The translations under genes were made by a program, and so were the position numbers. From the NCBI RefSeq assembly GCF_017742235.1, contig NZ_JAGHKQ010000010.1, positions 1 through 64,000 on the forward strand: DNA of 64,000 nucleotides, in the 5' to 3' direction. The notes under the pieces are model-generated. The model saw nothing but the letters and a program-made list of their open reading frames with translations, ran no database searches and was not told the DNA's origin. This stretch comes from Bacillus sp. 165. GTDB taxonomy: Bacteria > Bacillota > Bacilli > Bacillales > Bacillaceae_G. Shown here one piece after another: positions 7,952 through 16,206 of this stretch; within the stretch, counting starts at the first letter, position 1; each line of letters begins with the position of its first letter.

Positions 7952-8848
7952 TTGTCCATAAAGGCTATTTTAGAACAAATGGTCAATGAGCAGTTAGCAT
8001 TTGTAGTGGGAAATGTTTCTGTTACTACTTATACATCTAAAGAAATACAGGATGTGATTACACGTAAAAAAGAGCTTATTAAGACGAGAAAGGCAGAGGT
8101 TGTCAAATGTCAGGCACAAGTTACTATTGTGCGTGAATTAACATTTGGAGCTCGAAAAGAAGTAGATTATATAGTTCATTTTCAATATTTAGTAGACCAA
8201 ATAGGACTGTTATATGTGGAAGAAGAGCGTGTCGAGCGCCGCATCATCCTCGAAAAAGAACAAATTGTAAATGATTCGTATATTGAATATGTAAGTGAAC
8301 CTGAGCCAATGGAGTTCTTAGAACGAGATGTTACAAAAGGCAAGGGGCAGTATATTCCATATAAATACAATCGTCTTGAAGCAGTAAAATATGCTGAAGC
8401 ATGGTGGAATGGCCGTAACCCTGCATATAAAAACTTCCCAGATAACTGTACAAATTTTGTGTCTCAGTGTATCCGAGCAGGAGAAGTACCGATGACAGGA
8501 TATCCTACTGTGAGAAAGGGATGGTGGCAGCAAAATGGGCAATGGAGCTGGAGTTGGTCAGTTGCTCATTCTTTTCATTGGTATTTGTCGGGGGCGACAG
8601 TCGGTTTACGTGCTCAACAAGTTGAAAAACCCGAAGAATTGCTTTTGGGCGATATAATCGCCTATGATTTTGAAAATGACGGCAGATGGAATCACACAAC
8701 TATGGTGGTGGCGAAGGATGCAAATGGTATGCCGCTTGTAAATGCTCATTCTTCAGACAGCCGAAAACGTTATTGGACTTATGAAGATTCTAATAAATAT
8801 ACTCCTCGTATGAAATATAAGTTTTTTCATATTGTGGATAATGAATAG
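7952..8848 (+). CDS. amidase-domain protein (YhbB-like)
   Basis: A 298-residue protein. Residues 1-130 form a charged helical N-terminal domain without a family I recognise. Residues about 133-298 form an Amidase_6-type (CHAP/NlpC-like) domain. Its signature is YNRLEAVKYAEAWWNGRNPA and FPDNCTNFVSQCIRAGEVPM (Cys nucleophile in DNCTNFVSQ), followed by the WNHTTMVVAKD His motif and NAHSSDSRKRYW. Related proteins are made in the mother cell of sporulating Bacillus. No signal peptide is present. The TTG start follows GAGGGGAGTGAG with normal spacing. It stands in the same place as B. subtilis yhbB. Confidence 0.85.
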   Translation: MSIKAILEQMVNEQLAFVVGNVSVTTYTSKEIQDVITRKKELIKTRKAEVVKCQAQVTIVRELTFGARKEVDYIVHFQYLVDQIGLLYVEEERVERRIILEKEQIVNDSYIEYVSEPEPMEFLERDVTKGKGQYIPYKYNRLEAVKYAEAWWNGRNPAYKNFPDNCTNFVSQCIRAGEVPMTGYPTVRKGWWQQNGQWSWSWSVAHSFHWYLSGATVGLRAQQVEKPEELLLGDIIAYDFENDGRWNHTTMVVAKDANGMPLVNAHSSDSRKRYWTYEDSNKYTPRMKYKFFHIVDNE

Positions 8849-8871
8849 AGCAGCATAGGCTGCTCTATTTT
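8846..8871 (+). terminator. terminator of the amidase-domain gene
   Basis: TAGAGCAGC / GCTGCTCTA, a 9-bp stem with a 4-base loop, then ATTTTTAT. The stem begins within the stop codon of the gene. Confidence 0.9.
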
Positions 8872-8986
8872 TATGAAAAATTATTGAATAGACCGCTATT
8901 TAATAAGTATGATGGAAGCCAATACTTTTCTTTTTAGCAGGAAATGATATAAAATACGTTGTAGATAATAAATAGAGGTGAGTATA

Positions 8987-9475
8987 TTGGGAATACATGT
9001 TGTATTATATCAACCGGAGATTCCGGCAAATACGGGGAACATCGCTCGTACATGTGCTGCTACGGGCACTACGCTGCATTTGATTCATCCGCTTGGATTT
9101 TCTACCGATGATAAAATGCTGAAGCGAGCAGGACTAGATTATTGGGAACATGTCAACGTAATTCATTACGTTTCTCTTGATGAATTTTATGAGAAAAATC
9201 AAGGTGGAGAGTTTTTTTATTTAACAAAATACGGTGAGAAGGCACATTCTCATTTTGATTATAGTGATTTAGATAAGGAGCATTATTTTGTGTTCGGCAG
9301 AGAAACCAACGGCTTGCCGGCAAATGTAATTGAAGAGAATTTTGACCGTTGTTTGCGTGTACCGATGAATGAGCATGTACGTTCATTAAATTTATCTAAT
9401 ACAGCTGCTATTCTTGTGTATGAAGCACTTCGCCAACAAAATTATCCGGAATTAAATAAGGCTCTTTTCGCATAG
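8987..9475 (+). CDS. trmL: tRNA (cytidine/uridine-34-2'-O)-methyltransferase TrmL
   Basis: A SPOUT methyltransferase that 2'-O-methylates the wobble base of tRNA-Leu isoacceptors. Diagnostic segments are HVVLYQPEIPANTGNIARTC at the N-terminus, LIHPLGF, FVFGRETNGLP (SAM-binding knot) and MNEHVRSLNLSNTAAILVYE near the C-terminus. Length (162 aa) is normal. I place the start at TTG 8987, because GAGGTG (8975-8980) is spaced 6 bases from it. The GTG at 8978 lies inside that ribosome site. The two tRNA-Leu genes at 641-828 encode its likely substrates. Confidence 0.93.
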   Translation: MGIHVVLYQPEIPANTGNIARTCAATGTTLHLIHPLGFSTDDKMLKRAGLDYWEHVNVIHYVSLDEFYEKNQGGEFFYLTKYGEKAHSHFDYSDLDKEHYFVFGRETNGLPANVIEENFDRCLRVPMNEHVRSLNLSNTAAILVYEALRQQNYPELNKALFA

Positions 9476-9540
9476 ATTGTTGCTATTTTGACCATACTCC
9501 TAAAGGGTGCTAAAATACTTGTTTGGGAGGTGGTTTTTCA

Positions 9541-10548
9541 ATGTTGGAACATGTTTATGCTGACTTTACTGATTTATCGAAACAAGACCAAATCAAGTTA
9601 TTTAATCGCTTAAAATCAGAGTTCTTCTCTAATGATGAAGATGAAATTGTAGATACATACACTACGATAAGAGAAACTCGCTTTAGCGAAGGTCTTGGTT
9701 GTGTTCATTGTGGAAGTGTAAAGGTTAAGCGAAACGGAAAATATCGCGGAAGACAGCGTTACTTCTGTCATGATTGCTGCAAGTCATTTAATGACCTAAC
9801 AAATACTCCGATTTCAGGTTCACGATATCTTGGAAAATGGGCTAAATATTTTCGTATGATGATTGAAGGCTACACCTTACCAAAAATTGCTGAAGAGCTT
9901 AAAATTCACATATCAACTTGTTTCTATTGGAGGCATAAGATTTTATTTGCATTGCGTTCTTTAGGATTTCAAGGTTTAAAGGGTATCGTTGAAAGCGACG
10001 AGACCTTTTTCAAAGAATCATTTAAAGGACGTAAAGTTGAAGGTAGAGACCCAAAAGAACGTGGTGGAAAAGACCCAAAAAGAGGTATTAGTAATCTTAA
10101 AATTGCAGTTGTAGTTGCACAAGACCGTAATGGTCAAGTAGTTGTTAGAAAAGCTGGTCGGGGGCGTGTCCGAGCAGAAGAAATAGATGCGGTAATTGGG
10201 GAGTATATAGACCCCTCTGCTTTGTTATGCACTGATACCGCAACGAACTATAAAAAGTTTGCATTGAATAAAGGTCTAAAACACGAAACAATTAATGTCA
10301 GTAAAGAAGGGTATGTAAAAAAAGGCATATACCATGTTCAGCATGTCAATAGCTTTCATAAACGTCTTGGAGATTGGATGGATAGATTTCAAGGAGTAGC
10401 CACTAAATATCTCGATAACTACCTATACTGGTTCAAATTCTTACAACAAAATAAGAAGTTAGCTACTAAGGATAGAGTAAAGGGTATGATGTTAGGTTCC
10501 TGTCAAAATCCTAATTGCATTACAGTTAAGTATTTACGAGAAGTATAA
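9541..10548 (+). mobile_element. IS1595-family transposase (ISXO2-like)
   Basis: A 335-residue transposase that looks intact. Residues about 55-86 form a zinc ribbon (GCVHCGSVKV and YFCHDCCKSF, four Cys). Then comes a helix-turn-helix-like stretch (LPKIAEELKIHISTCFYWRH) and the ISXO2 DDE domain beginning GIVESDETFFKESFKGRK, with LLCTDTATNYKKFAL (second acidic residue) and VQHVNSFHKRLGDWMDRFQG (third block with Asn instead of Glu, usual in this family). The ATG at 9541 has GGGAGGTGG upstream. I could not define terminal inverted repeats. A weak candidate is CCTAAAG near 9501 against CTTTAAAGG near 10592. It separates trmL from the prkA region, so it is probably an insertion. Confidence 0.88.
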
Positions 10549-10603
10549 ATATAGTTGGATTAGAACGAAAAAGCCATATCAATTGATATGACTTTAAAGG
10601 AAT

Positions 10604-10637
10604 GTTATTCAACTAACGCATCAGTTAGTTGAATAAC
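10604..10637. repeat. hairpin repeat, copy 1
   Basis: A perfect 14-bp inverted repeat, GTTATTCAACTAAC / GTTAGTTGAATAAC, with loop GCATCA. It shares its core with copy 2 at 10789 and a half-degenerate copy 3 at 11100. No T run follows on the plus strand, so it is not an ordinary terminator. Confidence 0.85.
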
Positions 10638-10639
10638 TC

Positions 10640-10717
10640 CTAACCAATATTAGTCGAATAGTACATTCCAATTAAAATTATCATAATTACCACTATACCT
10701 AAAAGAACTCGTTTCAT
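10640..10717 (-). CDS. 25-aa membrane peptide
   Basis: ATG at 10717 is preceded by GGAGG with 8-base spacing (GGAGGCTTGGGAG). The peptide starts MKRVLLGIVVIMILIGM and ends YYSTNIG, a single membrane helix with a positive N-terminus. Size and ribosome site argue for a real micro-gene. It sits between two copies of the hairpin repeat and next to another small membrane-protein gene. Function is unknown. Confidence 0.5.
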   Translation of the reverse strand: MKRVLLGIVVIMIILIGMYYSTNIG

Positions 10718-10788
10718 CTCCCAAGCCTCCGTTCTTTAATAGAACTACTTGTACATTATATTTCTATTCAGCTATTTAATATGTCTTG

Positions 10789-10814
10789 TTCAACTAAAGC
10801 ATCATTTAGTTGAA
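10789..10814. repeat. hairpin repeat, copy 2
   Basis: TTCAACTAAA / TTTAGTTGAA with the same loop GCATCA as copy 1. The loop-closing pair is A-T here and C-G in copy 1, a compensatory change. Confidence 0.8.
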
Positions 10815-10822
10815 TAGCTACA

Positions 10823-11035
10823 TTATGTTTTGTTCTTTTTAAATATCCAATTAAAAAAGAAGACGAGCTCACTTATTATTAATCCAAATCCTACCCATTT
10901 TAAAAAGTAGATATTATCAGAATCTAGAATTATTTTTTTATTAACTATAAAAGCTAACAATAGCCCGATTAATCCACCGATTAAAACCATTAAATAATGT
11001 TTATATCTATTAAGTAAATAGGTTTTCATTCTCAA
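10823..11035 (-). CDS. small membrane protein, 70 aa
   Basis: Two predicted membrane helices, YLMVLIGGLIGLLLAFIV (residues about 14-31) and FLKWVGFGLIISELVFFFNW (about 44-63), with basic ends (RMKTYLLNRYKH, KKNKT). The start is preceded by AGAGGGAATTTGAGA, an adequate ribosome site. No family is recognised. Like the 25-aa gene it lies between hairpin repeats downstream of the transposase and may have arrived with it. Confidence 0.6.
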   Translation of the reverse strand: MRMKTYLLNRYKHYLMVLIGGLIGLLLAFIVNKKIILDSDNIYFLKWVGFGLIISELVFFFNWIFKKNKT

Positions 11036-11099
11036 ATTCCCTCTGAATTAGTTTATTATATTTATTTCGATGGAACTATAAAAAACACCTTTTTTTACG

Positions 11100-11121
11100 C
11101 AACTATCCTGCCATTTAGTTG
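11100..11121. repeat. hairpin repeat, degenerate copy 3
   Basis: CAACTA ... TAGTTG with loop TCCTGCCATT, followed by AATAAGG as in copy 1. The right arm (TTTAGTTGAATA) matches copies 1 and 2, while the left arm is eroded. Confidence 0.55.
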
Positions 11122-11297
11122 AATAAGGACCAATGATTAATATTCTACAACTAACAATAATTTTCCTTTATTAAGTCATTATTTTATAAAAGCAACAAAC
11201 TTTACGAAAACAGCCTTAAATAAAGAAATTAATTATTAAAAAGAGGACAGGTTACTAGCTGTAAATAAGCCAATTCTCTTTAGTTTGAATAAGCATA

Positions 11298-11337
11298 AAA
11301 AATAAGCTGACGTCATGCTAGACGTCAGCTTATTTTT
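11298..11337. terminator. strong hairpin terminator
   Basis: A 17-bp perfect stem, AAAAATAAGCTGACGTC / GACGTCAGCTTATTTTT, with a 6-base loop. It terminates the minus-strand micro-gene pair (11336-11544) and stops read-through from the inserted patch. Confidence 0.9.
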
Positions 11338-11428
11338 ATTTACCAGCACCTGGCTTATCGTTGTATCCAGCAGTGAAGATGGCGCTTAAAAATGCGACCA
11401 TTACACCCATTAAAAGTAAAAAACGCAT
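11336..11428 (-). CDS. 30-aa membrane micro-protein
   Basis: ATG at 11428 has GGGAGGAATAACC directly upstream. The peptide begins MRFLLLMGVMVAFLSAIFTA and ends GYNDKPGAGK, a single hydrophobic helix with a hydrophilic tail. Its stop overlaps the terminator stem. It forms a pair with the 37-codon gene just upstream (2-base gap). Both lie divergent from prkA and may share sporulation timing, which is inference. Confidence 0.6.
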   Translation of the reverse strand: MRFLLLMGVMVAFLSAIFTAGYNDKPGAGK

Positions 11429-11430
11429 GG

Positions 11431-11544
11431 TTATTCCTCCCTTTCTATAGTATCCCCGCTTTTTCTATTATAGCGAATTCTTTCTGCCAATTCCAAAAGT
11501 TTTCTTTCTAAGTATAATGTTTTTACTTCATATACCTTCTCCAT
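11431..11544 (-). CDS. 37-aa charged micro-protein
   Basis: ATG at 11544 has GGGGAGG about 11 bases upstream. The product starts MEKVYEVKTLYLERKLLELA and is one long charged helix (ERKLLELAERIRYNRKSGD). Its last codons (GAG GAA TAA) contain the ribosome site of the next micro-gene, which suggests translational coupling. It resembles the helical size class of Spo0E-like peptides but lacks their SQELD motif, so I do not assign it. Confidence 0.55.
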   Translation of the reverse strand: MEKVYEVKTLYLERKLLELAERIRYNRKSGDTIEREE

Positions 11545-11592
11545 AATAAAGATATCCTCCCCATTATGACCTAGAATGTAATGATTTAATTA

Positions 11593-11621
11593 GAATGTTT
11601 GCGGACATCCTCGCATACAGT
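11593..11621 (+). promoter_or_regulatory. candidate sigma-E promoter of prkA
   Basis: GAATGTTT, 13 bases, CATACAGT. The -10 agrees well with the sigma-E consensus CATACA-T and the -35 loosely. prkA is known to belong to the mother-cell sigma-E regulon in B. subtilis. Confidence 0.5.
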
Positions 11622-11663
11622 GTAATAATCCTTTTTTGAACAAGATGATGGGGGAGGTCCAGT

Positions 11664-13559
11664 ATGGATATTCTAAGAAAAATTGAACAGCACCGAGAAG
11701 CAGAAAAACGATTGCAATGGGAAGGGACATTTGCTGAGTATTTGGAGATTGTCAAAGAGAAGCCGTGGGTAGCTCAAACAGCTCACTCGCGCATTTATAA
11801 TATGATTAGGGATGCTGGAATCGAGGAAGTAGATGGGCGTAGGGAGTACAACTTTTTTAGCAATCAATTATTTGGATTAGAGACAGCTTTAGAACGGCTG
11901 GTAGAAGAGTATTTTCATCCAGCAGCAAAGCGTTTAGACGTAAGAAAACGAATTTTACTGTTAATGGGTCCTGTAAGTGGAGGGAAATCCACACTGGTAA
12001 CGATGTTAAAGAGAGGATTAGAAGCCTATACCTATACAGAAAACGGCGCAATTTTTGCTATAAAAGGATGCCCGATGCATGAAGATCCTTTACACCTTAT
12101 TCCTCAGCATTTACGGGAAGATTTTTATAAAGAATACGGCGTTAGAATTGAAGGGAATCTATCTCCTCTGAATTTAATGAGGCTTGAACAAGAATATAAT
12201 AACCGCATTGAAGATGTAATTGTGGAGCGTGTATTTTTATCAGAGGATCGGCGCATTGGTATTGGAACCTTCAGCCCATCCGATCCAAAATCTCAAGATA
12301 TTGCAGATTTAACTGGAAGCATTGACTTTTCGACTATCGCTGAATTTGGATCAGAATCTGATCCTCGTGCATATCGATTTGATGGAGAGCTTAATAAGGC
12401 GAATCGAGGCATGATGGAATTTCAAGAGATGCTGAAATGTGATGAAAAGTTTTTATGGCATTTGTTATCACTAACACAGGAAGGAAACTTTAAGGCAGGC
12501 CGTTTTGCTTTAATTTCAGCAGACGAATTAATTATAGCGCATACGAATGAAACGGAGTATCGTTCCTTTATCTCCAATAAGAAAAATGAGGCGCTACATT
12601 CCCGTATCATTGTCATGCCAATCCCATATAATTTACGAGTTAGTGAAGAAGAGCATATTTATGAAAAGATGATTCGAGAAAGTGATGTATCTAATGTTCA
12701 CATTGCACCTCATACGCTTCGTGTAGCAGCGATGTTCACTATTTTAACTAGATTGAAAGAGCCGAAACGAGGCGATATCGATTTAGTGAAGAAAATGCGT
12801 TTATATGATGGTGAAATGGTGGAAGGCTACAATTTGGTTGATGTCGAAGAGCTGCAAAGAGAATATGCAGATGAAGGAATGAGTGGTATTGACCCTCGTT
12901 ATGTAATCAATCGTATTTCGTCTACAATTATCAGAAAAGAGGTGCCATCGATAAATGCGCTGGACGTTCTTCGGTCCTTGAAAGATGGGTTGGAGCAGCA
13001 TCCATCCATTAGCAGTGAAGATCGTGAACGGTATATGAACTTCATTTCTGTCGCAAGAAAAGAATACGATGATATTGCGAAAAAAGAAGTACAAAAAGCC
13101 TTTGTTTACTCTTATGAGGAATCAGCGAAAACATTGATGGATAACTACCTTGATAATGTCGAAGCTTACTGCAATAAAAATAAGCTGCGGGATCCATTAA
13201 CAGGTGAAGAAATGAACCCGGATGAAAAGCTTATGCGTTCTATTGAAGAACAAATCGGAATTTCGGAGAATGCGAAAAAAGCATTCCGTGAAGAGATTTT
13301 AATTCGGATTTCGGCATATGCAAGAAAAGGAAAACGATTTGACTATAATTCTCATGAACGTTTACGAGAAGCGATTCAAAAGAAATTATTTGCAGATCTG
13401 AAAGATGTAGTGAAAATTACAACATCATCCAAAACTCCTGATGAAAGTCAATTGAAGAAGATAAATGAGGTTGTAGCACGTTTGATAGATGAATATGGAT
13501 ACAATTCCTCTTCTGCCAACGAGTTGCTTCGATATGTAGGAAGCCTGCTCAATCGTTAA
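11664..13559 (+). CDS. prkA: PrkA, AAA+ serine kinase/Lon-like protease of sporulation
   Basis: A 631-residue protein of normal length. Residues about 1-370 form the AAA domain with Walker A GPVSGGKST (about residues 100-109), preceded by VRKRILLLM. Residues about 375-631 form the PrkA C-terminal domain (IDPRYVINRISSTIIRKEV, VYSYEESAKTLMDNYLDNVE, EEMNPDEKLMRSIEEQIGI). It was first described as a protein kinase and later as a Lon-like AAA+ protease acting in the mother cell during sporulation. GGGGGAGG lies 8 bases before the ATG. It is followed by its own terminator and then yhbH, the same order as in B. subtilis. Confidence 0.95.
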   Translation: MDILRKIEQHREAEKRLQWEGTFAEYLEIVKEKPWVAQTAHSRIYNMIRDAGIEEVDGRREYNFFSNQLFGLETALERLVEEYFHPAAKRLDVRKRILLLMGPVSGGKSTLVTMLKRGLEAYTYTENGAIFAIKGCPMHEDPLHLIPQHLREDFYKEYGVRIEGNLSPLNLMRLEQEYNNRIEDVIVERVFLSEDRRIGIGTFSPSDPKSQDIADLTGSIDFSTIAEFGSESDPRAYRFDGELNKANRGMMEFQEMLKCDEKFLWHLLSLTQEGNFKAGRFALISADELIIAHTNETEYRSFISNKKNEALHSRIIVMPIPYNLRVSEEEHIYEKMIRESDVSNVHIAPHTLRVAAMFTILTRLKEPKRGDIDLVKKMRLYDGEMVEGYNLVDVEELQREYADEGMSGIDPRYVINRISSTIIRKEVPSINALDVLRSLKDGLEQHPSISSEDRERYMNFISVARKEYDDIAKKEVQKAFVYSYEESAKTLMDNYLDNVEAYCNKNKLRDPLTGEEMNPDEKLMRSIEEQIGISENAKKAFREEILIRISAYARKGKRFDYNSHERLREAIQKKLFADLKDVVKITTSSKTPDESQLKKINEVVARLIDEYGYNSSSANELLRYVGSLLNR

Positions 13560-13564
13560 AGGTA

Positions 13565-13594
13565 AAAAAAGTATGCTCTCGGGCATGCTTTTTT
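13565..13594 (+). terminator. prkA terminator
   Basis: AAAAAAGTATGC / GCATGCTTTTTT with a 6-base loop and T run; one G-U pair. Confidence 0.88.
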
Positions 13595-14205
13595 TGCAAA
13601 AATACAAATGAACGAACCAGCTCCGATTATATAAACTGCAGCTGGTTTCGTTTTCTCTGTATAACATTATTCCCCCTGCATTTGATTCAGTATTAGAGGA
13701 AGTTCTCCTTCTCTATAAGGTGCTTGTCCTATAAAATACCTTGAATAAATTTTATGAATTATTTGTCAATTATTATTATTGCTGGCATAAGATAGAGTAA
13801 CCAACCATTCAAAGTAAAAATAAAAAAGACCGACACGATACCATATGCTGTACCGGGAAAAATGGTGCTTAAAAAGTTGAAACGTGAAGAGAAAAGCGGA
13901 CTTTTTTAGTGATAAGAAAGTGTAACTAGGCAATCGCCAGCGCCTACAGGCTTGGTGTTAGTCAAGTTTTCTTTATTTTGAGGGTTTAGAAATCCGTTAT
14001 TTTGAAAATAGTTTGGTTGAATTGTTAGATCTAATCAAATGAGACGTTTAAGCAAAGGGCCATTACCTGTAAAACCCGATTGGTTTTAGCTATCAGTGCG
14101 TAAACGTGAAAAGCTGCACCGATGAAAAAATTATATTATTAGAAAAACGGTTGTTTGAAACAGAGTTTGTGAACGCATAGTATACAAGAAGGAGGGGAAA
14201 GGTCA
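13595..14205. other. gene-free stretch before yhbH
   Basis: About 610 bases with stops in every frame. Pieces such as GAAAAGCGGACTTTTTTAG (about 13890) look like decayed coding sequence, but I could not assign them. Only the last 20 bases (GAAGGAGGGGAAAGG, the yhbH ribosome site) have a clear role. Confidence 0.4.
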
Positions 14206-15381
14206 GTGAGTGAAGACAATAAGAATAATTATACTATTGCAAAGGAAAATTGGTCCCTCCACCGTAAAGGACATGATGATCAACAGCGACATCAGGATAA
14301 AGTACAGGAGGCTATAAAAAATAACCTTGCAGATTTAATTACTGAAGAAAGTATTATTATGTCGAATGGAAAAGATGTAGTAAAAATTCCAATCCGTTCG
14401 TTAGATGAGTATAAAATTCGCTACAACTATGATAAAAATAAGCATGTTGGTCAGGGTAACGGTGACAGTAAGGTTGGGGATGTCGTTGCCAGAGACGGTT
14501 CCAGCAGCGGGCAAAAAAAGGGACCAGGCAAAGGGCAAGGTGCAGGTGATCAGGCAGGGGAAGATTATTACGAAGCTGAAGTATCACTTATGGAACTGGA
14601 ACAAGTATTATTTAAAGAATTAGAGTTACCGAATTTAAAACAGAAAGAAACGGATGAAAATCGCATCGAGCATATTGAATTCAATGATGTTCGAAAGACT
14701 GGATTGATGGGGAATATTGATAAAAAACGAACCATGATGTCTGCTTATAAACGAAATGCGATGAGCGGGAAACCGTCCTTTTATCCAATTCATCCAGAGG
14801 ACTTAAAGTTCCGTACATGGAATGAAGTATTAAAACCAGAATCAAAAGCGGTTGTATTAGCCATGATGGATACGAGCGGTTCTATGGGAATTTGGGAGAA
14901 GTATATGGCACGCAGCTTTTTCTTCTGGATGGCACGGTTCTTACGTACAAAATATGAAACAGTCGATATCGAATTTATTGCCCACCACACAGAAGCAAAA
15001 GTAGTAACAGAAGAAGAGTTTTTCTCTAAGGGAGAAAGCGGGGGGACTATCTGTTCATCTGCTTATCGAAAAGCATTAGAATTAATCGAAACAAAATATT
15101 CACCGTCACGCTATAATATTTATCCGTTCCATTTCTCAGACGGTGATAATCTCACCTCAGATAATGCACGCTGTGTAAAGCTTGTAACGGAACTGATGAA
15201 AGTATCCAATATGTTTGGATATGGAGAAGTGAATCAATATAATCGTCATTCAACGCTAATGTCCGCTTACAAAAATATCAATGATGAAAAATTCCGTCAT
15301 TATATCCTCAAACAAAAAGCTGATGTCTTTAATGCAATGAAGAGCTTCTTCCGAGCAGAAGCAAATGAGAGAATTGGATGA
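14206..15381 (+). CDS. yhbH: YhbH, DUF444 sporulation protein
   Basis: A 391-residue DUF444 protein with a von Willebrand A-like domain. The MIDAS-type motif is DTSGSMG (Asp222 onward), followed by [13 protein letters not shown] and the [14 protein letters not shown] and [14 protein letters not shown] blocks. The Gly/Lys-rich stretch at about residues 95-125 is a flexible linker. DUF444 genes are nearly always next to prkA, and the pair is thought to act together in mother-cell development and stress. The GTG start has GGAGGGG 8 bases upstream. A 264-base copy of its 3' end is found at 20598-20861. Confidence 0.93.
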   Translation: MSEDNKNNYTIAKENWSLHRKGHDDQQRHQDKVQEAIKNNLADLITEESIIMSNGKDVVKIPIRSLDEYKIRYNYDKNKHVGQGNGDSKVGDVVARDGSSSGQKKGPGKGQGAGDQAGEDYYEAEVSLMELEQVLFKELELPNLKQKETDENRIEHIEFNDVRKTGLMGNIDKKRTMMSAYKRNAMSGKPSFYPIHPEDLKFRTWNEVLKPESKAVVLAMMDTSGSMGIWEKYMARSFFFWMARFLRTKYETVDIEFIAHHTEAKVVTEEEFFSKGESGGTICSSAYRKALELIETKYSPSRYNIYPFHFSDGDNLTSDNARCVKLVTELMKVSNMFGYGEVNQYNRHSTLMSAYKNINDEKFRHYILKQKADVFNAMKSFFRAEANERIG

Positions 15382-15388
15382 ATGTAAG

Positions 15389-15429
15389 AGCCTTGAGTAC
15401 AAAGGGAGTATGTACTCAGGGCTTTTTTT
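15389..15429 (+). terminator. yhbH terminator
   Basis: AGCCTTGAGTAC / GTACTCAGGGCT, a 12-bp stem with one G-U, followed by seven T. It is duplicated at 20870-20907 together with the yhbH tail. Confidence 0.9.
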
Positions 15430-15509
15430 ATTGTGCAAATACAGGTTACATGTCAGTCAAATATAGGAGCAAGTATGTCTTTTATGATAGCTGAAATAGT
15501 AACAGCTGG

Positions 15510-15824
15510 ATGGAAGCAAAATGGAACTACCAGTTTAATAAAGCGTATCTAGAAGTAGAGGGAATTGAAGTTTCTAAAGAGTTGACAGGTAAGGTCTTAG
15601 TGGAAACAGCAGAAACAAGCAGCGTTCTGGCGGTTACTGTTAAAGCGTTGCAAGGCTCTATTTCAGCAACAGACATACTTCCTTTATTGCATGTGAAAAT
15701 GAAAGATATGGACTATATTAAGCAGAATTACTTGCTTGAAAACCCTACGGTGCAGCCTTCCAAAAAGCCGAGTGAAAATGCGAATGGTAAAAGGCTGGAG
15801 GATATCTTAGGTGCATTGAATTAG
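15510..15824 (+). CDS. hypothetical protein, 104 aa
   Basis: No family recognised. The N-terminal half (KWNYQFNKAYLEVEGIEVSK) looks like a small alpha/beta fold, and the C-terminal third is a polar, Pro/Lys/Asn-rich linker ending in a helix (GKRLEDILGALN). The ATG lacks a good ribosome site. A better one (TAGGAGCAAG) precedes another ATG at 15475, which opens a 25-codon frame that overlaps but is out of phase. Either the start is poorly initiated or translation is coupled. A terminator follows 8 bases after the stop. The gene has no counterpart in the second copy of the duplicated block. Confidence 0.6.
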   Translation: MEAKWNYQFNKAYLEVEGIEVSKELTGKVLVETAETSSVLAVTVKALQGSISATDILPLLHVKMKDMDYIKQNYLLENPTVQPSKKPSENANGKRLEDILGALN

Positions 15825-15832
15825 GCTGAAGA

Positions 15833-15860
15833 AGAACCGCTTATATGAGCGGTTCTTTTT
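15833..15860 (+). terminator. terminator
   Basis: AGAACCGCT / AGCGGTTCT with a 6-base loop, then TTTTTATTT. Confidence 0.88.
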
Positions 15861-16206
15861 ATTTGAGTTACATAAATCCGTATAATTCAACGGGTTTCAT
15901 AAAATTTTCCCAACCTTCTAAAGAGCTCTTAGCCGTTGTATATGCTCATATTTTGTCTTATTTTTCGGTGTAATATTCGAAAAAATGACAAATTTAGACG
16001 GTGATTGCCTTGAATTTTCCCAATTAACAGAATTTGATTCTTTCAGTACAATTTAAATAATAAATAACTCACAACAAGAATTAACAGCTATGCAAATAGA
16101 GTAGGAATCGTTATATTTTTGTGAGAAATTTTCCTAATAAATCTAGTAAATTAGGTAACTCGCAGTTGTTGATAGCTGCTTGTATATACAACTTAGGAGG
16201 GGTACT
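15861..16206. other. upstream region of protease A
   Basis: About 345 AT-rich bases that should contain the protease promoter. I see no convincing sigma-A hexamer pair or operator. The ribosome site TTAGGAGGGG sits at its end. Confidence 0.4.

Noticed and set aside
10604..11121. CRISPR-like array made of the hairpin repeats
   Set aside because: Copies are few, unequally spaced (about 185 and 311 bases apart), diverged and separated by small genes; no cas genes nearby.
13595..14205. Prophage or transposase remnant before yhbH
   Set aside because: No recognisable motif, inverted repeat or target duplication; too degraded to name.
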